From positions 1-36,625 of the forward strand of contig NZ_CAJXGF010000025.1 in the NCBI RefSeq assembly GCF_913053745.1: a stretch of 36,625 bases of DNA, given 5' to 3'. Below the pieces are notes generated by a model. That model did no database searches. It had not been told where the DNA came from and saw only the letters and a program-made list of their open reading frames with translations. Position numbers and translations under genes: made by a program. Shown one piece after another: positions 9,086-17,511 of the stretch. Position 1 is the first letter of the stretch; every line of letters begins with the position of its first letter. This DNA comes from an uncultured Nitratireductor sp. (GTDB lineage Bacteria; Pseudomonadota; Alphaproteobacteria; Rhizobiales; Rhizobiaceae).

Positions 9086-10774
9086 ATGTTTCGTATTCTC
9101 TTCTACCTCGTCGTTGTTTTTCTGCTCGGTCTGGGCTTTGCCTGGCTGGCAGAACGTCCGGGCGAAATGGTCGTCACGTTTGCGGGCTACCGCTACGAGG
9201 TTTCCCTCATGGTCGCGGCGGTCGCCATTGTCGCCGTGGTTGCGGCAGTGATGATCCTCTGGTGGCTGATCCGCAGCATCTGGACGAGCCCCTATGCCGT
9301 TGCCCGTTACTTCCGGGTGCGTCGGCGCGATCGCGGCTATCAGGCGCTTTCCACCGGCATGATCGCCGCCGGCGCCGGAGATGGCGGTATGGCGCGCCGC
9401 ATGAGCCAGCAGGCGGCAAAGCTCATCTCCGCCGACCAGGAGCCGCTGATTCATCTCCTCGACGCTCAGGCGGCGCTTCTGGACGGCGACCGGCAGGCGG
9501 CGCGCGACAAATTCACCGCCATGCTCGACGATCCTGAAATGCGTCTTCTCGGCCTGCGTGGGCTTTATCTGGAAGCCGAGCGGCTCGGCGAGCGTGAGGC
9601 AGCGCGCCATTATGCGGAGCGCGCCGTGGAAAACGCGCCGCAACTCGAATGGGCCGTGAACGCCGCGCTCGACGCAAAGACCGGCGAAGCGGACTGGGAC
9701 GGTGCGTTGAAATTGCTCGACAGCCGCAAGGCGAGCGGCAGGGAGGGGCGCGAAAGCGCAGCCAGTCGCCGCGCCGTTCTGCTCACGGCCAAAGCGATCG
9801 AGGTGCTCGACGCCGATCCGCAGGCCGCCCGCACCGCTGCCACGGAAGCGCACAAGCTGCGGCCCGATTTCGTGCCGGCGGCTGTCACGGCAGCCAGGGC
9901 GCTGTTCCGGCAGAACGAGCTGCGCAAGGGGTCGAAGGTTCTGGAAACGGTATGGAAAAAGGAGCCTCATCCCGAGATCGCCGACATCTATGTTCATGCG
10001 CGCCCCGGCGATTCCACGCATGACCGTCTCGCCCGTGCAAAGAAGCTCCAGTCTCTGAAGCGAAATAATGTGGAGTCTGCGCTGATCGTCGGCCGCGCCG
10101 CGCTCGACGCCGGCGAATACAAGCTGGCACGTGAATCCTGCGAGGCTGCCGCTCGGCTTGGGCCACGCGAGAGCGTTTATCTGTTGATGGCAGATATCGA
10201 GGAGGCAGAGACGGGCGACCAGGGTCGAGTTCGCCAATGGCTCGCCAAGGCGCTGCGCGCGCCGCGCGATCCGGCCTGGGTAGCCGATGGCTATGTGGCC
10301 GAGCGCTGGGCGCCGATCTCGCCCGTCACCGGCAAGCTCGATGCTTTCGAGTGGCGCATGCCGATGGAGCGGCTGGCGCAGGTCGTGGAGAGCGAGGAGG
10401 ATTTCTCGCCCGCCCCCTCGATCCCCGCGCCGAAGGAGGAATCGAAAGAGGCCGAACCGGTCAAAACCGAGGCGGAATCCGTGGTGATCGAAGGCGAAAC
10501 CGTAAAGTCCGATCCGGCCGACGAGCCGTCCGAACAGACTCCGGAAACGGCAGAACCGGACAAGCCGTCGGCCGCTGAACCTTCCAGGCCGGAGACGCCG
10601 GCGCAAGACAAGGCGAAAAGGCCGGAGCCGTCGGCAAAGCCGGGGCCGGTCAACGGGCAGAAGGCGGCGCCTGCCAACAAGGAAGAGCCGGTCAAACCGC
10701 CGCTGCCGGACGACCCCGGTGTCGACCCGGACGACAAGGACGGCTCGACGCCCGGCCGCTTCCGCCTATTCTAG
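9086..10774 (+). CDS. hemY: HemY-type tetratricopeptide membrane protein
   Basis: A 562-residue protein with two N-terminal membrane helices (about residues 2-24 and 33-58), the HemY N-terminal domain, then TPR-like helical repeats to about residue 430. It is linked by genetics and context to late heme synthesis, but the molecular role is unresolved. It is not the protoporphyrinogen oxidase also called HemY in Bacillus. The last roughly 130 residues are a Glu/Pro/Ser/Ala-rich disordered tail, longer than in enterobacterial HemY. It is immediately downstream of the mitofilin gene and surely co-transcribed with it. Confidence 0.9.
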   Translation: MFRILFYLVVVFLLGLGFAWLAERPGEMVVTFAGYRYEVSLMVAAVAIVAVVAAVMILWWLIRSIWTSPYAVARYFRVRRRDRGYQALSTGMIAAGAGDGGMARRMSQQAAKLISADQEPLIHLLDAQAALLDGDRQAARDKFTAMLDDPEMRLLGLRGLYLEAERLGEREAARHYAERAVENAPQLEWAVNAALDAKTGEADWDGALKLLDSRKASGREGRESAASRRAVLLTAKAIEVLDADPQAARTAATEAHKLRPDFVPAAVTAARALFRQNELRKGSKVLETVWKKEPHPEIADIYVHARPGDSTHDRLARAKKLQSLKRNNVESALIVGRAALDAGEYKLARESCEAAARLGPRESVYLLMADIEEAETGDQGRVRQWLAKALRAPRDPAWVADGYVAERWAPISPVTGKLDAFEWRMPMERLAQVVESEEDFSPAPSIPAPKEESKEAEPVKTEAESVVIEGETVKSDPADEPSEQTPETAEPDKPSAAEPSRPETPAQDKAKRPEPSAKPGPVNGQKAAPANKEEPVKPPLPDDPGVDPDDKDGSTPGRFRLF

Positions 10775-10840
10775 GCCAGACACCGTTGCGATTCGCCTTC
10801 AGGATCGCTTTCTTTCAACACCTTGACCGCAAGCAGGCTC

Positions 10841-11305
10841 ATGTTCGACAGCATACTGTCTTTTCTCAAAGACCTTCCCGGCAACAGTCGGGAAAGCACC
10901 CTCAGGCCCGAGGACGATCCGCGCGTTGCCGCGGCGGCTTTGCTTTTCCATGTGCTCGATGCAGACGGTATTCGCGAGGATTCCGAAGTCGATAAGCTCA
11001 AGGAAACCCTGTCTGAGACCTACAATGTCTCGGGCGTGGAGCTGGAAAACCTGCTCAAGGCCGGCGAGAAGGCCGAGCAGGAAGCCGTCGATCTCTATTC
11101 TTTCACCAGCGTGTTGAAACGGCATCTCGACGCTGAGGCCCGCAAGACGTTTATCGGTCTCATGTGGGGCATCGTTTTCGCCGATGGCGAAATGCACGAA
11201 TTGGAAGACAATCTCGTCTGGCGCGTCGCCGAGCTGATCGGCGTCGATAACCGTGACCGGGTGATCCTGCGCCAGGAAATGCGCGAGAGGTATAGCAAGA
11301 ACTGA
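10841..11305 (+). CDS. TerB-like (TerB/DUF533 fold) protein
   Basis: A 154-residue all-helical protein containing two Asp-rich repeats, LDADGIREDSEVDKL (about residues 40-54) and FADGEMHELEDNLV (about 117-130). These match the acidic metal-binding pattern of TerB-family proteins. Despite the family name there is no sign of a tellurite-resistance cluster. In Rhizobiales this gene commonly follows hemY. The ATG at 10841 is chosen because it follows AAGCAGG and fits family length; an upstream TTG at 10823 is less likely. It lies 66 bases after hemY and five bases before the next gene. Confidence 0.82.
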   Translation: MFDSILSFLKDLPGNSRESTLRPEDDPRVAAAALLFHVLDADGIREDSEVDKLKETLSETYNVSGVELENLLKAGEKAEQEAVDLYSFTSVLKRHLDAEARKTFIGLMWGIVFADGEMHELEDNLVWRVAELIGVDNRDRVILRQEMRERYSKN

Positions 11306-11310
11306 CCGCC

Positions 11311-12096
11311 ATGGAGACCGACCCCAGCCGCAGCATTCTCATTGTCCTGCACCAGGAAACGTCCAGCGCGGGGCGTGTCGGCCAGGTTCTGCAGGCGAGC
11401 GGTTTCTCGCTCGATATCCGCCGACCTCCGCTAGGCCACATTTTGCCGGAAACGCTGGAAAACCACGCCGGTGTCGTCATGTTCGGCGGTCCGATGAGCG
11501 CAAACGATCATGACGAATTCGTTCGGCGCGAGACCGATTGGCTTTCCGTTCCGCTGAAGGAGAACAAGCCCTTTCTCGGCATCTGCCTTGGCGCGCAATT
11601 GCTGGTCAGGCATCTGGGCGGCCAGGTGAAAAGCCATGATGACGGGCTGGTCGAGATCGGCTGGTATCCGTTGCGCGCCACCGAGGCCGGCCGCAAGCTT
11701 ATGCATTGGCCCGAAATGGTCTATCAGTTTCACCGCGAGGGCTTCTCGCTGCCGAAGGACGCCACGCTTCTGGCCACGGCCGACCATTATCAAAACCAGG
11801 CATTTCGTTATGGTGAGAACGCGTGGGGCGTGCAGTTTCACGCCGAGCTGACCCGCGCCATGATGCAGCGCTGGGTGGTGCGCGGTGCGCATCGTTTCGT
11901 CATGCCCGGCGCCCAGCAGGGGCGCGATCACCTCGGCGGGCGGCTTATCTGGGACCGGCATCTCAAGCAATGGCTGGTGGAGTTTCTGGAGCTGATTTTC
12001 GGACGCGAACACGCCGGAACGCTTCAGGTTGGCGACGAAGCGAAGGGGCAGCATCCCGTCGGAAAACGCATGGTCGGGCGCAGGGGTGTGGCCTAG
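11311..12096 (+). CDS. Class I glutamine amidotransferase (GMP synthase-like, GATase1)
   Basis: A 261-residue stand-alone GATase1 domain. The nucleophile elbow GICLGAQLL places the catalytic Cys at about residue 92, and WGVQFHAEL gives the His-177/Glu-179 pair. The oxyanion segment FGGPMSAND is at about 58-66. The protein has about 60 extra residues after the catalytic domain, ending in a basic tail. It resembles YfeJ/GuaA-like amidotransferases of unknown acceptor. It begins five bases after the TerB-like gene, so it closes the heme-region transcript. No partner synthetase lies nearby. Confidence 0.88.
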   Translation: METDPSRSILIVLHQETSSAGRVGQVLQASGFSLDIRRPPLGHILPETLENHAGVVMFGGPMSANDHDEFVRRETDWLSVPLKENKPFLGICLGAQLLVRHLGGQVKSHDDGLVEIGWYPLRATEAGRKLMHWPEMVYQFHREGFSLPKDATLLATADHYQNQAFRYGENAWGVQFHAELTRAMMQRWVVRGAHRFVMPGAQQGRDHLGGRLIWDRHLKQWLVEFLELIFGREHAGTLQVGDEAKGQHPVGKRMVGRRGVA

Positions 12097-12149
12097 GCGG
12101 CGGCGTGTGGACTTCGAGGTCGGCAGCCTTTTTGCCGCCATCTCCGATC

Positions 12150-13340
12150 TCAATGCCTGCGTGACAGTTCCCGCGTGGCCGCTTCCAGCCCGGCGAGCGT
12201 CATTGGATACATGCGGCCCGCAAAAACCTCCCGCAGCATCTGGATCGAGTGCGTGTAGCGCCAGTGTTTTTCCGGCACCGGGTTCAGCCACACTGCACTC
12301 GGCCATTGCCGGAGCACGCGGTTCAGCCACACATGGCCGGCTTCCTCGTTCCAGTGCTCCACGGAGCCGCCGGGATAGGCAATCTCGTACGGGCTCATCG
12401 AGGCATCGCCGACAAAGATCGCCTTGTAGTCCGGACCGTATTTGTGAAGCACATCGAATGTGGGCATCACTTCCGAATAGCGTCGGCTATTGTCCTTCCA
12501 CACGCCTTCGTAAAGGCAATTGTGAAAGTAGAAATACTCCATGTGCTTGAACTCGGCGCGGGCCGCCGAAAAAAGCTCCTCGACGATACGGATGTGATCG
12601 TCCATTGACCCACCGACGTCAAAGAACATCAACAATTTGACCGCGTTGCGCCGTTCAGGCCGGGTCTTCACATCCAGATAGCCATGCTCGGCGGTGGCCT
12701 GCACTGTCCCCGGCAGGTCGAACTCCTCCATCGCGCCCTCGCGCACCCAGCGGCGCAGCCGTTTCAGCGCCACCTTGATGTTGCGTGTGCCCAACTCCAT
12801 CGTATCGTCGAAATTCCTGAACGCACGCTGGTCCCAAACCTTCACGGCACGTCGATGGCGCGATTCGTGCTGGCCGATGCGCACGCCTTCCGGGTTGTAG
12901 CCATAGGCGCCGAAGGGCGAGGTGCCGGCGGTGCCGATCCATTTGCTGCCGCCCTGGTGGCGGTCTTTCTGCTCGGCCAGCCGCTCCTTCAGCGTCTCCA
13001 TCAGCTTTTCGAAACCGCCCATGGCCTCGACCAGCTTCTTTTCTTCTTCGGTAAGGTGTTTTTCTGCCAGTCGGCGCAGCCATTCCTCGGGGATCGCCTG
13101 CGGGTCGACGCCGCCGCCGTCCGTCACCGCCGCCACACCCTTGAAAACATGCGAGAACACCTGGTCGAACCGGTCGATGTGCCGCTCATCCTTCACCAGC
13201 GCTGCCCGCGCCAGATAATAGAACGCCTCCACGTCATAGGAGACGATTTCCTTCTCCATCCCTTCCAGAAGCGAAAGATATTCGCGCAGCGAAACGGGCA
13301 CGCGCGCGGCTTTCAGTTCGAGAAAGAAGGGGATGAACAT
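12150..13340 (-). CDS. VWA domain protein, CoxE-like
   Basis: A 396-residue protein. It has an N-terminal helical region with the opening MFIPFFLELKAARVPVSLREYL, a charged linker at about 95-130, a GTSPFGAYGYNPEGVRIG segment, and a C-terminal von Willebrand A domain from about residue 235. The metal-ion site reads DVGGSM instead of DxSxS, so one ligand serine is replaced by glycine. CoxE-like VWA proteins work with MoxR ATPases in metal insertion or protein maturation. The MoxR gene lies two genes upstream on the same strand, so a functional pair is likely. The client is unknown. Confidence 0.87.
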   Translation of the reverse strand: MFIPFFLELKAARVPVSLREYLSLLEGMEKEIVSYDVEAFYYLARAALVKDERHIDRFDQVFSHVFKGVAAVTDGGGVDPQAIPEEWLRRLAEKHLTEEEKKLVEAMGGFEKLMETLKERLAEQKDRHQGGSKWIGTAGTSPFGAYGYNPEGVRIGQHESRHRRAVKVWDQRAFRNFDDTMELGTRNIKVALKRLRRWVREGAMEEFDLPGTVQATAEHGYLDVKTRPERRNAVKLLMFFDVGGSMDDHIRIVEELFSAARAEFKHMEYFYFHNCLYEGVWKDNSRRYSEVMPTFDVLHKYGPDYKAIFVGDASMSPYEIAYPGGSVEHWNEEAGHVWLNRVLRQWPSAVWLNPVPEKHWRYTHSIQMLREVFAGRMYPMTLAGLEAATRELSRRH

Positions 13341-13347
13341 CGCTTCC

Positions 13348-13794
13348 CTACTTCCGCTGATACTTGATGAACGGCGTCAGTTTCGCGATCCGGTCATAGA
13401 GTTTGCGGGCGGTTTCGTTGAAGTCCTGCGTCATCCAGTAGACATTCGCCGCGCCGGCTCGATCCGCCTTTTCGTATACCGCTTCGATCAGTGCTCGGCC
13501 GACGCCCTTCCCGCGTATCGCCGGGTCGGCGTAAAGATCCTGCAGATAGCAATTGTTGCCTACGGTCCAGCAGGTGCGGTGGAACATGTAGTGCACCAGA
13601 CCGACCGGTTTCCCGTCCGTCTCGGCGATCAGACCGTTGGGCTCGTATTCGCCATCTTCGAATAACCGTTTCCATGTGGTCGTATAAACCTCTTCGGGAA
13701 CGCTGGTCTTGTAGAATTCCAGATAGGCTGTCCAGAGGCGGCGCCACTCCGGCTCGTCGGCCTTGGTAAGTGGGCGAATGGTGATGTCGTTCAT
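13348..13794 (-). CDS. GNAT-family N-acetyltransferase
   Basis: A 148-residue GCN5-related acetyltransferase from the ATG at 13794, chosen because GGGAG lies seven bases upstream. Acetyl-CoA binding motif A is LYADPAIRGKGVGRALIEAVYEKA, with Arg-Gly-Lys-Gly-Val-Gly for the pyrophosphate. The N-terminus ITIRPLTKADEPEWRRLWTAYLEFY and the WMTQDFNETARKLYDRI C-terminal pattern are typical of small-molecule acetylating GNATs. It sits between the MoxR and VWA genes, seven bases before the VWA start, so it belongs to that transcript. Substrate unknown. Confidence 0.9.
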   Translation of the reverse strand: MNDITIRPLTKADEPEWRRLWTAYLEFYKTSVPEEVYTTTWKRLFEDGEYEPNGLIAETDGKPVGLVHYMFHRTCWTVGNNCYLQDLYADPAIRGKGVGRALIEAVYEKADRAGAANVYWMTQDFNETARKLYDRIAKLTPFIKYQRK

Positions 13795-13874
13795 GGTGTT
13801 CTCCCTCAGGTTTCCGGCACTGTCAGATGGCGGTTGCGTTTCTGACAAGGGCCAGCAAAGCGAAGGTTTTGCGC

Positions 13875-14711
13875 CTATTGCCGCCGCGCCATGAAGGCGA
13901 GTTTTTCGAACAGATGCACGTCCTGCTCGTTCTTCAAGAGTGCGCCATGCAAGCGTGGCAGGGCATTCTTGGTCTCCATGCGCAGATCTTCGGGCCCCAC
14001 GTCGTCGGCCACCAGAAGTCTGATCCAGTCCAGCGCTTCCGAGGTTGAGGGTTTCTTCTTCAATCCCGGTACGTCGCGGATTTCATAGAACTGGCCGAGT
14101 GCCGCAGAAATCAGGTTTTTCTTGATGCCGGGGTAGTGAACCTCCACGATGTCGGCCAGCGTTTCGGCGTCGGGGAAGCGGATATAGTGAAAGAAGCAGC
14201 GGCGCAGAAATGCGTCGGGTAGTTCCTTCTCATTGTTCGAGGTGATGATGACGATGGGTCGTTGGATAGCCTTCACCGTCTCGCCGGTTTCGTAGACGAA
14301 GAACTCCATCTTATCGAGTTCCTGCAACAGATCGTTGGGAAATTCGATGTCGGCCTTGTCGATTTCGTCGATCAGAAGCACCGTCTTGCGGTCGCTGGCG
14401 AAGGCCTCCCACAGCTTGCCGCGCTTGATGTAGTTCTTGATGTCGTTGAAGCGTTCATCGCCGAGCTGGCTGTCGCGCAGACGCGAGACGGCGTCGTATT
14501 CGTAAAGCCCTTGCTGCGCGCGCGTTGTGGATTTGACGTGCCATTCGATGAGATCGAGTCCGAGCGCTGCCGCCACCTGTTTGGCGAGCTCCGTCTTGCC
14601 GGTGCCGGGTTCGCCCTTCACCAGCAGAGGGCGCTCCAGCGCGATTGCCGCGTTCACGGCCACCATGAGATCCTTGTCGGCGACGTAATCCGCCGTGCCT
14701 TCGAAATGCAT
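13875..14711 (-). CDS. MoxR-family AAA+ ATPase
   Basis: A 278-residue ATPase. Walker A is GEPGTGKTEL (about residues 33-42), Walker B is VLLIDEIDKAD, sensor 1 is IITSNNEKELPDAFLRRC with the arginine finger, and the C-terminal lid is helical. MoxR proteins act as chaperones that use VWA partners to activate or insert metals into client enzymes. The ATG at 14711 is chosen because it fits family length. The frame stays open to 14819, but that stretch runs through a palindromic repeat and reads like non-coding sequence. It is the first gene of the MoxR-GNAT-VWA group. Confidence 0.93.
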   Translation of the reverse strand: MHFEGTADYVADKDLMVAVNAAIALERPLLVKGEPGTGKTELAKQVAAALGLDLIEWHVKSTTRAQQGLYEYDAVSRLRDSQLGDERFNDIKNYIKRGKLWEAFASDRKTVLLIDEIDKADIEFPNDLLQELDKMEFFVYETGETVKAIQRPIVIITSNNEKELPDAFLRRCFFHYIRFPDAETLADIVEVHYPGIKKNLISAALGQFYEIRDVPGLKKKPSTSEALDWIRLLVADDVGPEDLRMETKNALPRLHGALLKNEQDVHLFEKLAFMARRQ

Positions 14712-14763
14712 GCGCACCAGTCCTTCGGGCTTTCGTTCAGGTCGAAACTCGCCCGCGAAACTA

Positions 14764-14813
14764 AAGCATCGGACCGAAAAGTGGAATCCGGTTTTCGGGC
14801 TATTCCGATGCTT
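14764..14813. repeat. Nested palindromic intergenic repeat (rhizobial type)
   Basis: Outer arms AAGCATCGGA (14764-14773) and TCCGATGCTT (14804-14813) are perfect reverse complements. Inner arms CCGAAAA (14774-14780) and TTTTCGG (14792-14798) form a second stem. Sequences of this form are, to my recollection, scattered in many copies through Hyphomicrobiales genomes. Only this copy is visible in the window. It lies just upstream of the MoxR start, between divergent transcription units. Confidence 0.85.
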
Positions 14814-14903
14814 CATCATCAGATTAGATCGTCCTCTCTGCGTCCGGATGGACGCACGGCGATCTATGGGGTGAAATTTGCCGGCGCAAGTGCGCGAATG
14901 CCT

Positions 14904-14932
14904 CTGGCGAACCGTGAGGTGGAAGACTATAT
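14904..14932 (+). promoter_or_regulatory. Probable promoter of the 6S RNA
   Basis: CTATAT at 14927-14932 matches the alphaproteobacterial -10 consensus. It is spaced 17 bases from CTGGCG at 14904-14909, a weak match to the CTTGAC -35. Initiation seven bases downstream would fall at about 14939, where the outer 6S stem begins. Confidence 0.5.
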
Positions 14933-14937
14933 TGCGG

Positions 14938-15095
14938 ATGCGGTCTGCGCTTCCCGACAGGAATCTTTTTCCCCGGGGCCTTATCGATCCTTAAGGGAGC
15001 TGTCCCTGGTCTCGCCCGTGGGCTTGGCCACACGGCGCCCACCTACTTTGTAGGTTCCCGGGATCGTGTATTCCATCGGTCGCCGTGGATCGCCA
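14938..15095 (+). ncRNA. ssrS: 6S RNA
   Basis: Predicted 6S RNA, the decoy that binds housekeeping RNA polymerase holoenzyme by mimicking an open promoter. It lies directly upstream of the 5-formyltetrahydrofolate cyclo-ligase gene, the classic position for 6S. Nested long-range pairing is visible: GCGGTC 14940-14945 with GATCGC 15088-15093, CCGA 14954-14957 with TCGG 15076-15079, GGAAT 14960-14964 with ATTCC 15070-15074, and CCCGGG 14972-14977 with CCCGGG 15057-15062. Small hairpins inside are AGGGA/TCCCT and CCTAC/GTAGG. Length is about 158 nt, as in rhizobia. Ends are inferred from pairing and the promoter, so allow roughly 10 bases either side. Confidence 0.75.
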
Positions 15096-15201
15096 CTCTT
15101 TCCCTTCCTCTCGACAGCCTACTTCAGTATCGTGCGGCGATGTCGTGCTTTTCCATGCCTCTCGCGAAATCTCACCCCAACGCAATCGGCTCCGTTTGCG
15201 C

Positions 15202-15783
15202 ATGAACACCGCGCGCGATCTCAAAAAGGAGCTGCGTACGGTCGCCCTTGCGCGCCGCGACGCGCTCGATGCGGCGTGGCGCGCCGAAGTGGGGCAGGCG
15301 CTTGCCGCTCACGCGGCCGGGCTCGCGCCGGCGGCTGGCAGTGTGATCTCGGGCTTTTGGCCGATGCGCTCCGAATTGGATGTGCGTCCGCTTATGGCGG
15401 CGCTCTTCGCGCGCGGGGCACGGATCGGGCTTCCGGCCATTCTCGACAAGACAACCATCGTCTTTCGCGAGTATCGGGCCGACACGTCGATGATCGATAT
15501 GGGGTTCGGCACACAGGGACCGAGCGACACGGCGGCTGTGCTCGATCCCGACATCATGCTCGTGCCGCTTGCCGCTTTCGATGCCCGCGGCCATCGTATC
15601 GGCTATGGCGCTGGCTACTATGACCGGGCCATAGGACGGCTGAAGGCGAAAGGGCGCGCGCCGCGCCTGATCGGTATTGCCTTCGACTGCCAGGAGGTGG
15701 ATCGGGTGCCGGACGAACCGCATGACGAACCGCTTTTCGAGTTGCTCACCGAAAGCGGCTTGCGACGTTTCGGCGATACGTGA
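15202..15783 (+). CDS. 5-formyltetrahydrofolate cyclo-ligase
   Basis: ATP-dependent conversion of 5-formyl-THF to 5,10-methenyl-THF. It has 193 residues from the ATG at 15202. An upstream in-frame ATG at 15085 lies within the 6S RNA, so it is rejected. The N-terminus MNTARDLKKELRTVALARRDAL is the usual ATP-binding Lys/Arg-rich helix. GFWPMRSELDVRPL is at about 50-63, and the signature GHRIGYGAGYYDRAI is near 131-145. Linkage to 6S RNA is conserved across proteobacteria. The downstream YmdB gene follows after 64 bases. Confidence 0.95.
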   Translation: MNTARDLKKELRTVALARRDALDAAWRAEVGQALAAHAAGLAPAAGSVISGFWPMRSELDVRPLMAALFARGARIGLPAILDKTTIVFREYRADTSMIDMGFGTQGPSDTAAVLDPDIMLVPLAAFDARGHRIGYGAGYYDRAIGRLKAKGRAPRLIGIAFDCQEVDRVPDEPHDEPLFELLTESGLRRFGDT

Positions 15784-15847
15784 GGAAGCGCGCGTTCATG
15801 GCGGATTTCCGGTTTTCACTTGTAAGCAAATTGCTTAGAAGCGGCTC

Positions 15848-16672
15848 ATGAGATTTTTGTTTCTTGGCGATATGGTCGGCCGCGCCGGCCGCACGGCGGT
15901 TTGGGAGCAGCTTCCCGGCCTGATTTCCGATTTCCGGTTGGATTTCGTGGTGGTCAATGGAGAGAATGCGGCAGGTGGCTTCGGCATCACGGAGGAGATT
16001 TTCCGCGCGACGCTCGATGCTGGCGCCGATGTGGTGACGACGGGCAATCATGTGTGGGACCAGCGGGAAGCGCTGACGTTCGCCCCGCGCGAAGAGCGCT
16101 TTCTGAGGCCTGCAAACTTTCCCAAGGGCACGCCGGGTCGTGGGTCGGGTGTTTATGTGGCGCGCAACGGCGCGCGGGTTCTCGTCTCCAACATCATGGG
16201 GCGGGTCTTCATGCATCCCGAACTCGACGATCCCTTCGCCTGTGTCGAAGATGTTCTGGCGATCTGTCCGCTGGGCGATCAGGCCGATGCCGTCATTCTC
16301 GACTTCCATGCCGAGGCGACATCCGAGAAAATGTGTTTCGGCCATTTCGTCGATGGTCGCGCGAGCCTCGTCGTCGGAACGCATACGCATCAGCCGACTG
16401 CCGATCACCAGATTCTGAACGGAGGCACGGGCTACCTGTCGGATGCAGGCATGTGCGGTGATTACGATTCGTCGCTCGGCATGGATAAGGAAGAGCCGCT
16501 CAACCGCTTCACCGCCAAGGTGCCCAAGGGGCGCTTCGAGGCGGCCTCCGGTCCCGCCACCGTGTGCGGCGTCGGGCTGGAGATTTCCGACCGCACGGGC
16601 CTTTGCGAGAAGATCGCTCCGCTGCGGCTTGGGCCGCGGCTCGAGGAAACGGTTCCCGCCTTCTGGCGTTGA
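15848..16672 (+). CDS. YmdB-type metallophosphoesterase (TIGR00282 family)
   Basis: A 274-residue calcineurin-like phosphodiesterase. Metal ligands appear in [10 protein letters not shown] (Asp-8), [10 protein letters not shown] (Glu and Asn), TTGNHVWDQ (Asn-His), [10 protein letters not shown] and [12 protein letters not shown]. This is the full metallophosphatase set in the order typical of TIGR00282. Bacillus YmdB hydrolyses 2',3'-cyclic nucleotides; activity of this homologue is inferred. The gene commonly follows 5-FCL in alphaproteobacteria and is likely in the same operon. Confidence 0.93.
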   Translation: MRFLFLGDMVGRAGRTAVWEQLPGLISDFRLDFVVVNGENAAGGFGITEEIFRATLDAGADVVTTGNHVWDQREALTFAPREERFLRPANFPKGTPGRGSGVYVARNGARVLVSNIMGRVFMHPELDDPFACVEDVLAICPLGDQADAVILDFHAEATSEKMCFGHFVDGRASLVVGTHTHQPTADHQILNGGTGYLSDAGMCGDYDSSLGMDKEEPLNRFTAKVPKGRFEAASGPATVCGVGLEISDRTGLCEKIAPLRLGPRLEETVPAFWR

Positions 16673-16740
16673 CGCTGGGCGCGGCGGCGCATAACTCTGG
16701 AAACGATTTTTTTGAACATTTGCCAGCGAGGGGTGCTGTG

Positions 16741-17508
16741 ATGGAATGGCTTGCCGGTCACTTCGAGTTTGTCTCCAATCCGCAAGCCTGGGTCGCACTG
16801 GTGACCCTGGTGGTGTTGGAGATCGTTCTCGGCATCGATAATCTGATTTTCATTTCCATTCTCACCAACAAGCTGCCCAAGGAGCAGCAGGCGCGTGCCC
16901 GGCGCATCGGCATCGGCGCGGCGCTGATCCTGCGGCTGGCCTTGCTCGCCACCATTTCCATCATCGTGCAATTGACCGAGCCGGTGTTCCAACTGTTCGG
17001 CCATGGCTTTTCCTGGCGCGATCTGATCCTCATTGCCGGCGGTCTCTTCCTGGTCTGGAAGGCGACAAAGGAAATCCACCATTCGGTCGATCCCGACGAT
17101 GGTAAGGAAAACATGATGGGCAAGGTCACGATGACGGCCGGCGCGGCCATCGCTCAGATCCTGCTGCTCGATCTGGTCTTTTCCATCGATTCCATCATCA
17201 CCGCCGTCGGCATGACGGACGAAATCGCCATCATGTTCATCGCCGTTATCTCGGCCGTCACCGTGATGCTGATCGCCGCCGAACCGCTTTCGCGTTTCAT
17301 TGCCGCCAACCCGACCGTGGTCATGCTGGCGCTCGCCTTCCTCTTGATGATCGGCATGACGCTGATCGCCGACGGCATGGGCTTCCATGTGCCCAAGGGC
17401 TACATCTACGCGGCCATGGGCTTCTCGGCCCTGGTCGAGGGGCTCAACATGATGGCTCGGCGCAAGCGGGCGCGGGACAAGGCGCTTACGGACGGGGCTG
17501 CCGAATAG
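16741..17508 (+). CDS. TerC-family integral membrane protein
   Basis: A 255-residue membrane protein with about seven hydrophobic helices. The conserved acidic membrane motifs [17 protein letters not shown] (helix 1) and [18 protein letters not shown] define the TerC family. These proteins are implicated in metal efflux at the membrane, especially manganese during protein secretion. The ATG at 16741 is chosen because the protein then starts [10 protein letters not shown] as expected. The open frame to 16564 overlaps the YmdB gene and is spurious. There are 68 bases between YmdB and this start, so it may have its own promoter. The convergent MBL gene ends three bases away. Confidence 0.93.
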   Translation: MEWLAGHFEFVSNPQAWVALVTLVVLEIVLGIDNLIFISILTNKLPKEQQARARRIGIGAALILRLALLATISIIVQLTEPVFQLFGHGFSWRDLILIAGGLFLVWKATKEIHHSVDPDDGKENMMGKVTMTAGAAIAQILLLDLVFSIDSIITAVGMTDEIAIMFIAVISAVTVMLIAAEPLSRFIAANPTVVMLALAFLLMIGMTLIADGMGFHVPKGYIYAAMGFSALVEGLNMMARRKRARDKALTDGAAE

Positions 17509-17511
17509 GCG

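Noticed and set aside
8813-10606. 597-codon minus-strand open frame opposite hemY
   Set aside because: Arg/Gly/His-rich composition with no domain pattern, and the other strand carries hemY with membrane helices and TPRs.
10841-11305. Tellurite-resistance system suggested by the TerB-like and TerC genes
   Set aside because: The two genes are over 5 kb apart in unrelated operons and no other ter genes are present.
14712-14819. N-terminal extension of the MoxR reading frame
   Set aside because: It runs through the nested palindromic repeat and would make the protein longer than the family; the ATG at 14711 gives normal length.
15085-15201. N-terminal extension of the 5-FCL reading frame
   Set aside because: It starts inside the 6S RNA 3' stem, and the family N-terminus is the MNTARDLKKEL at 15202.
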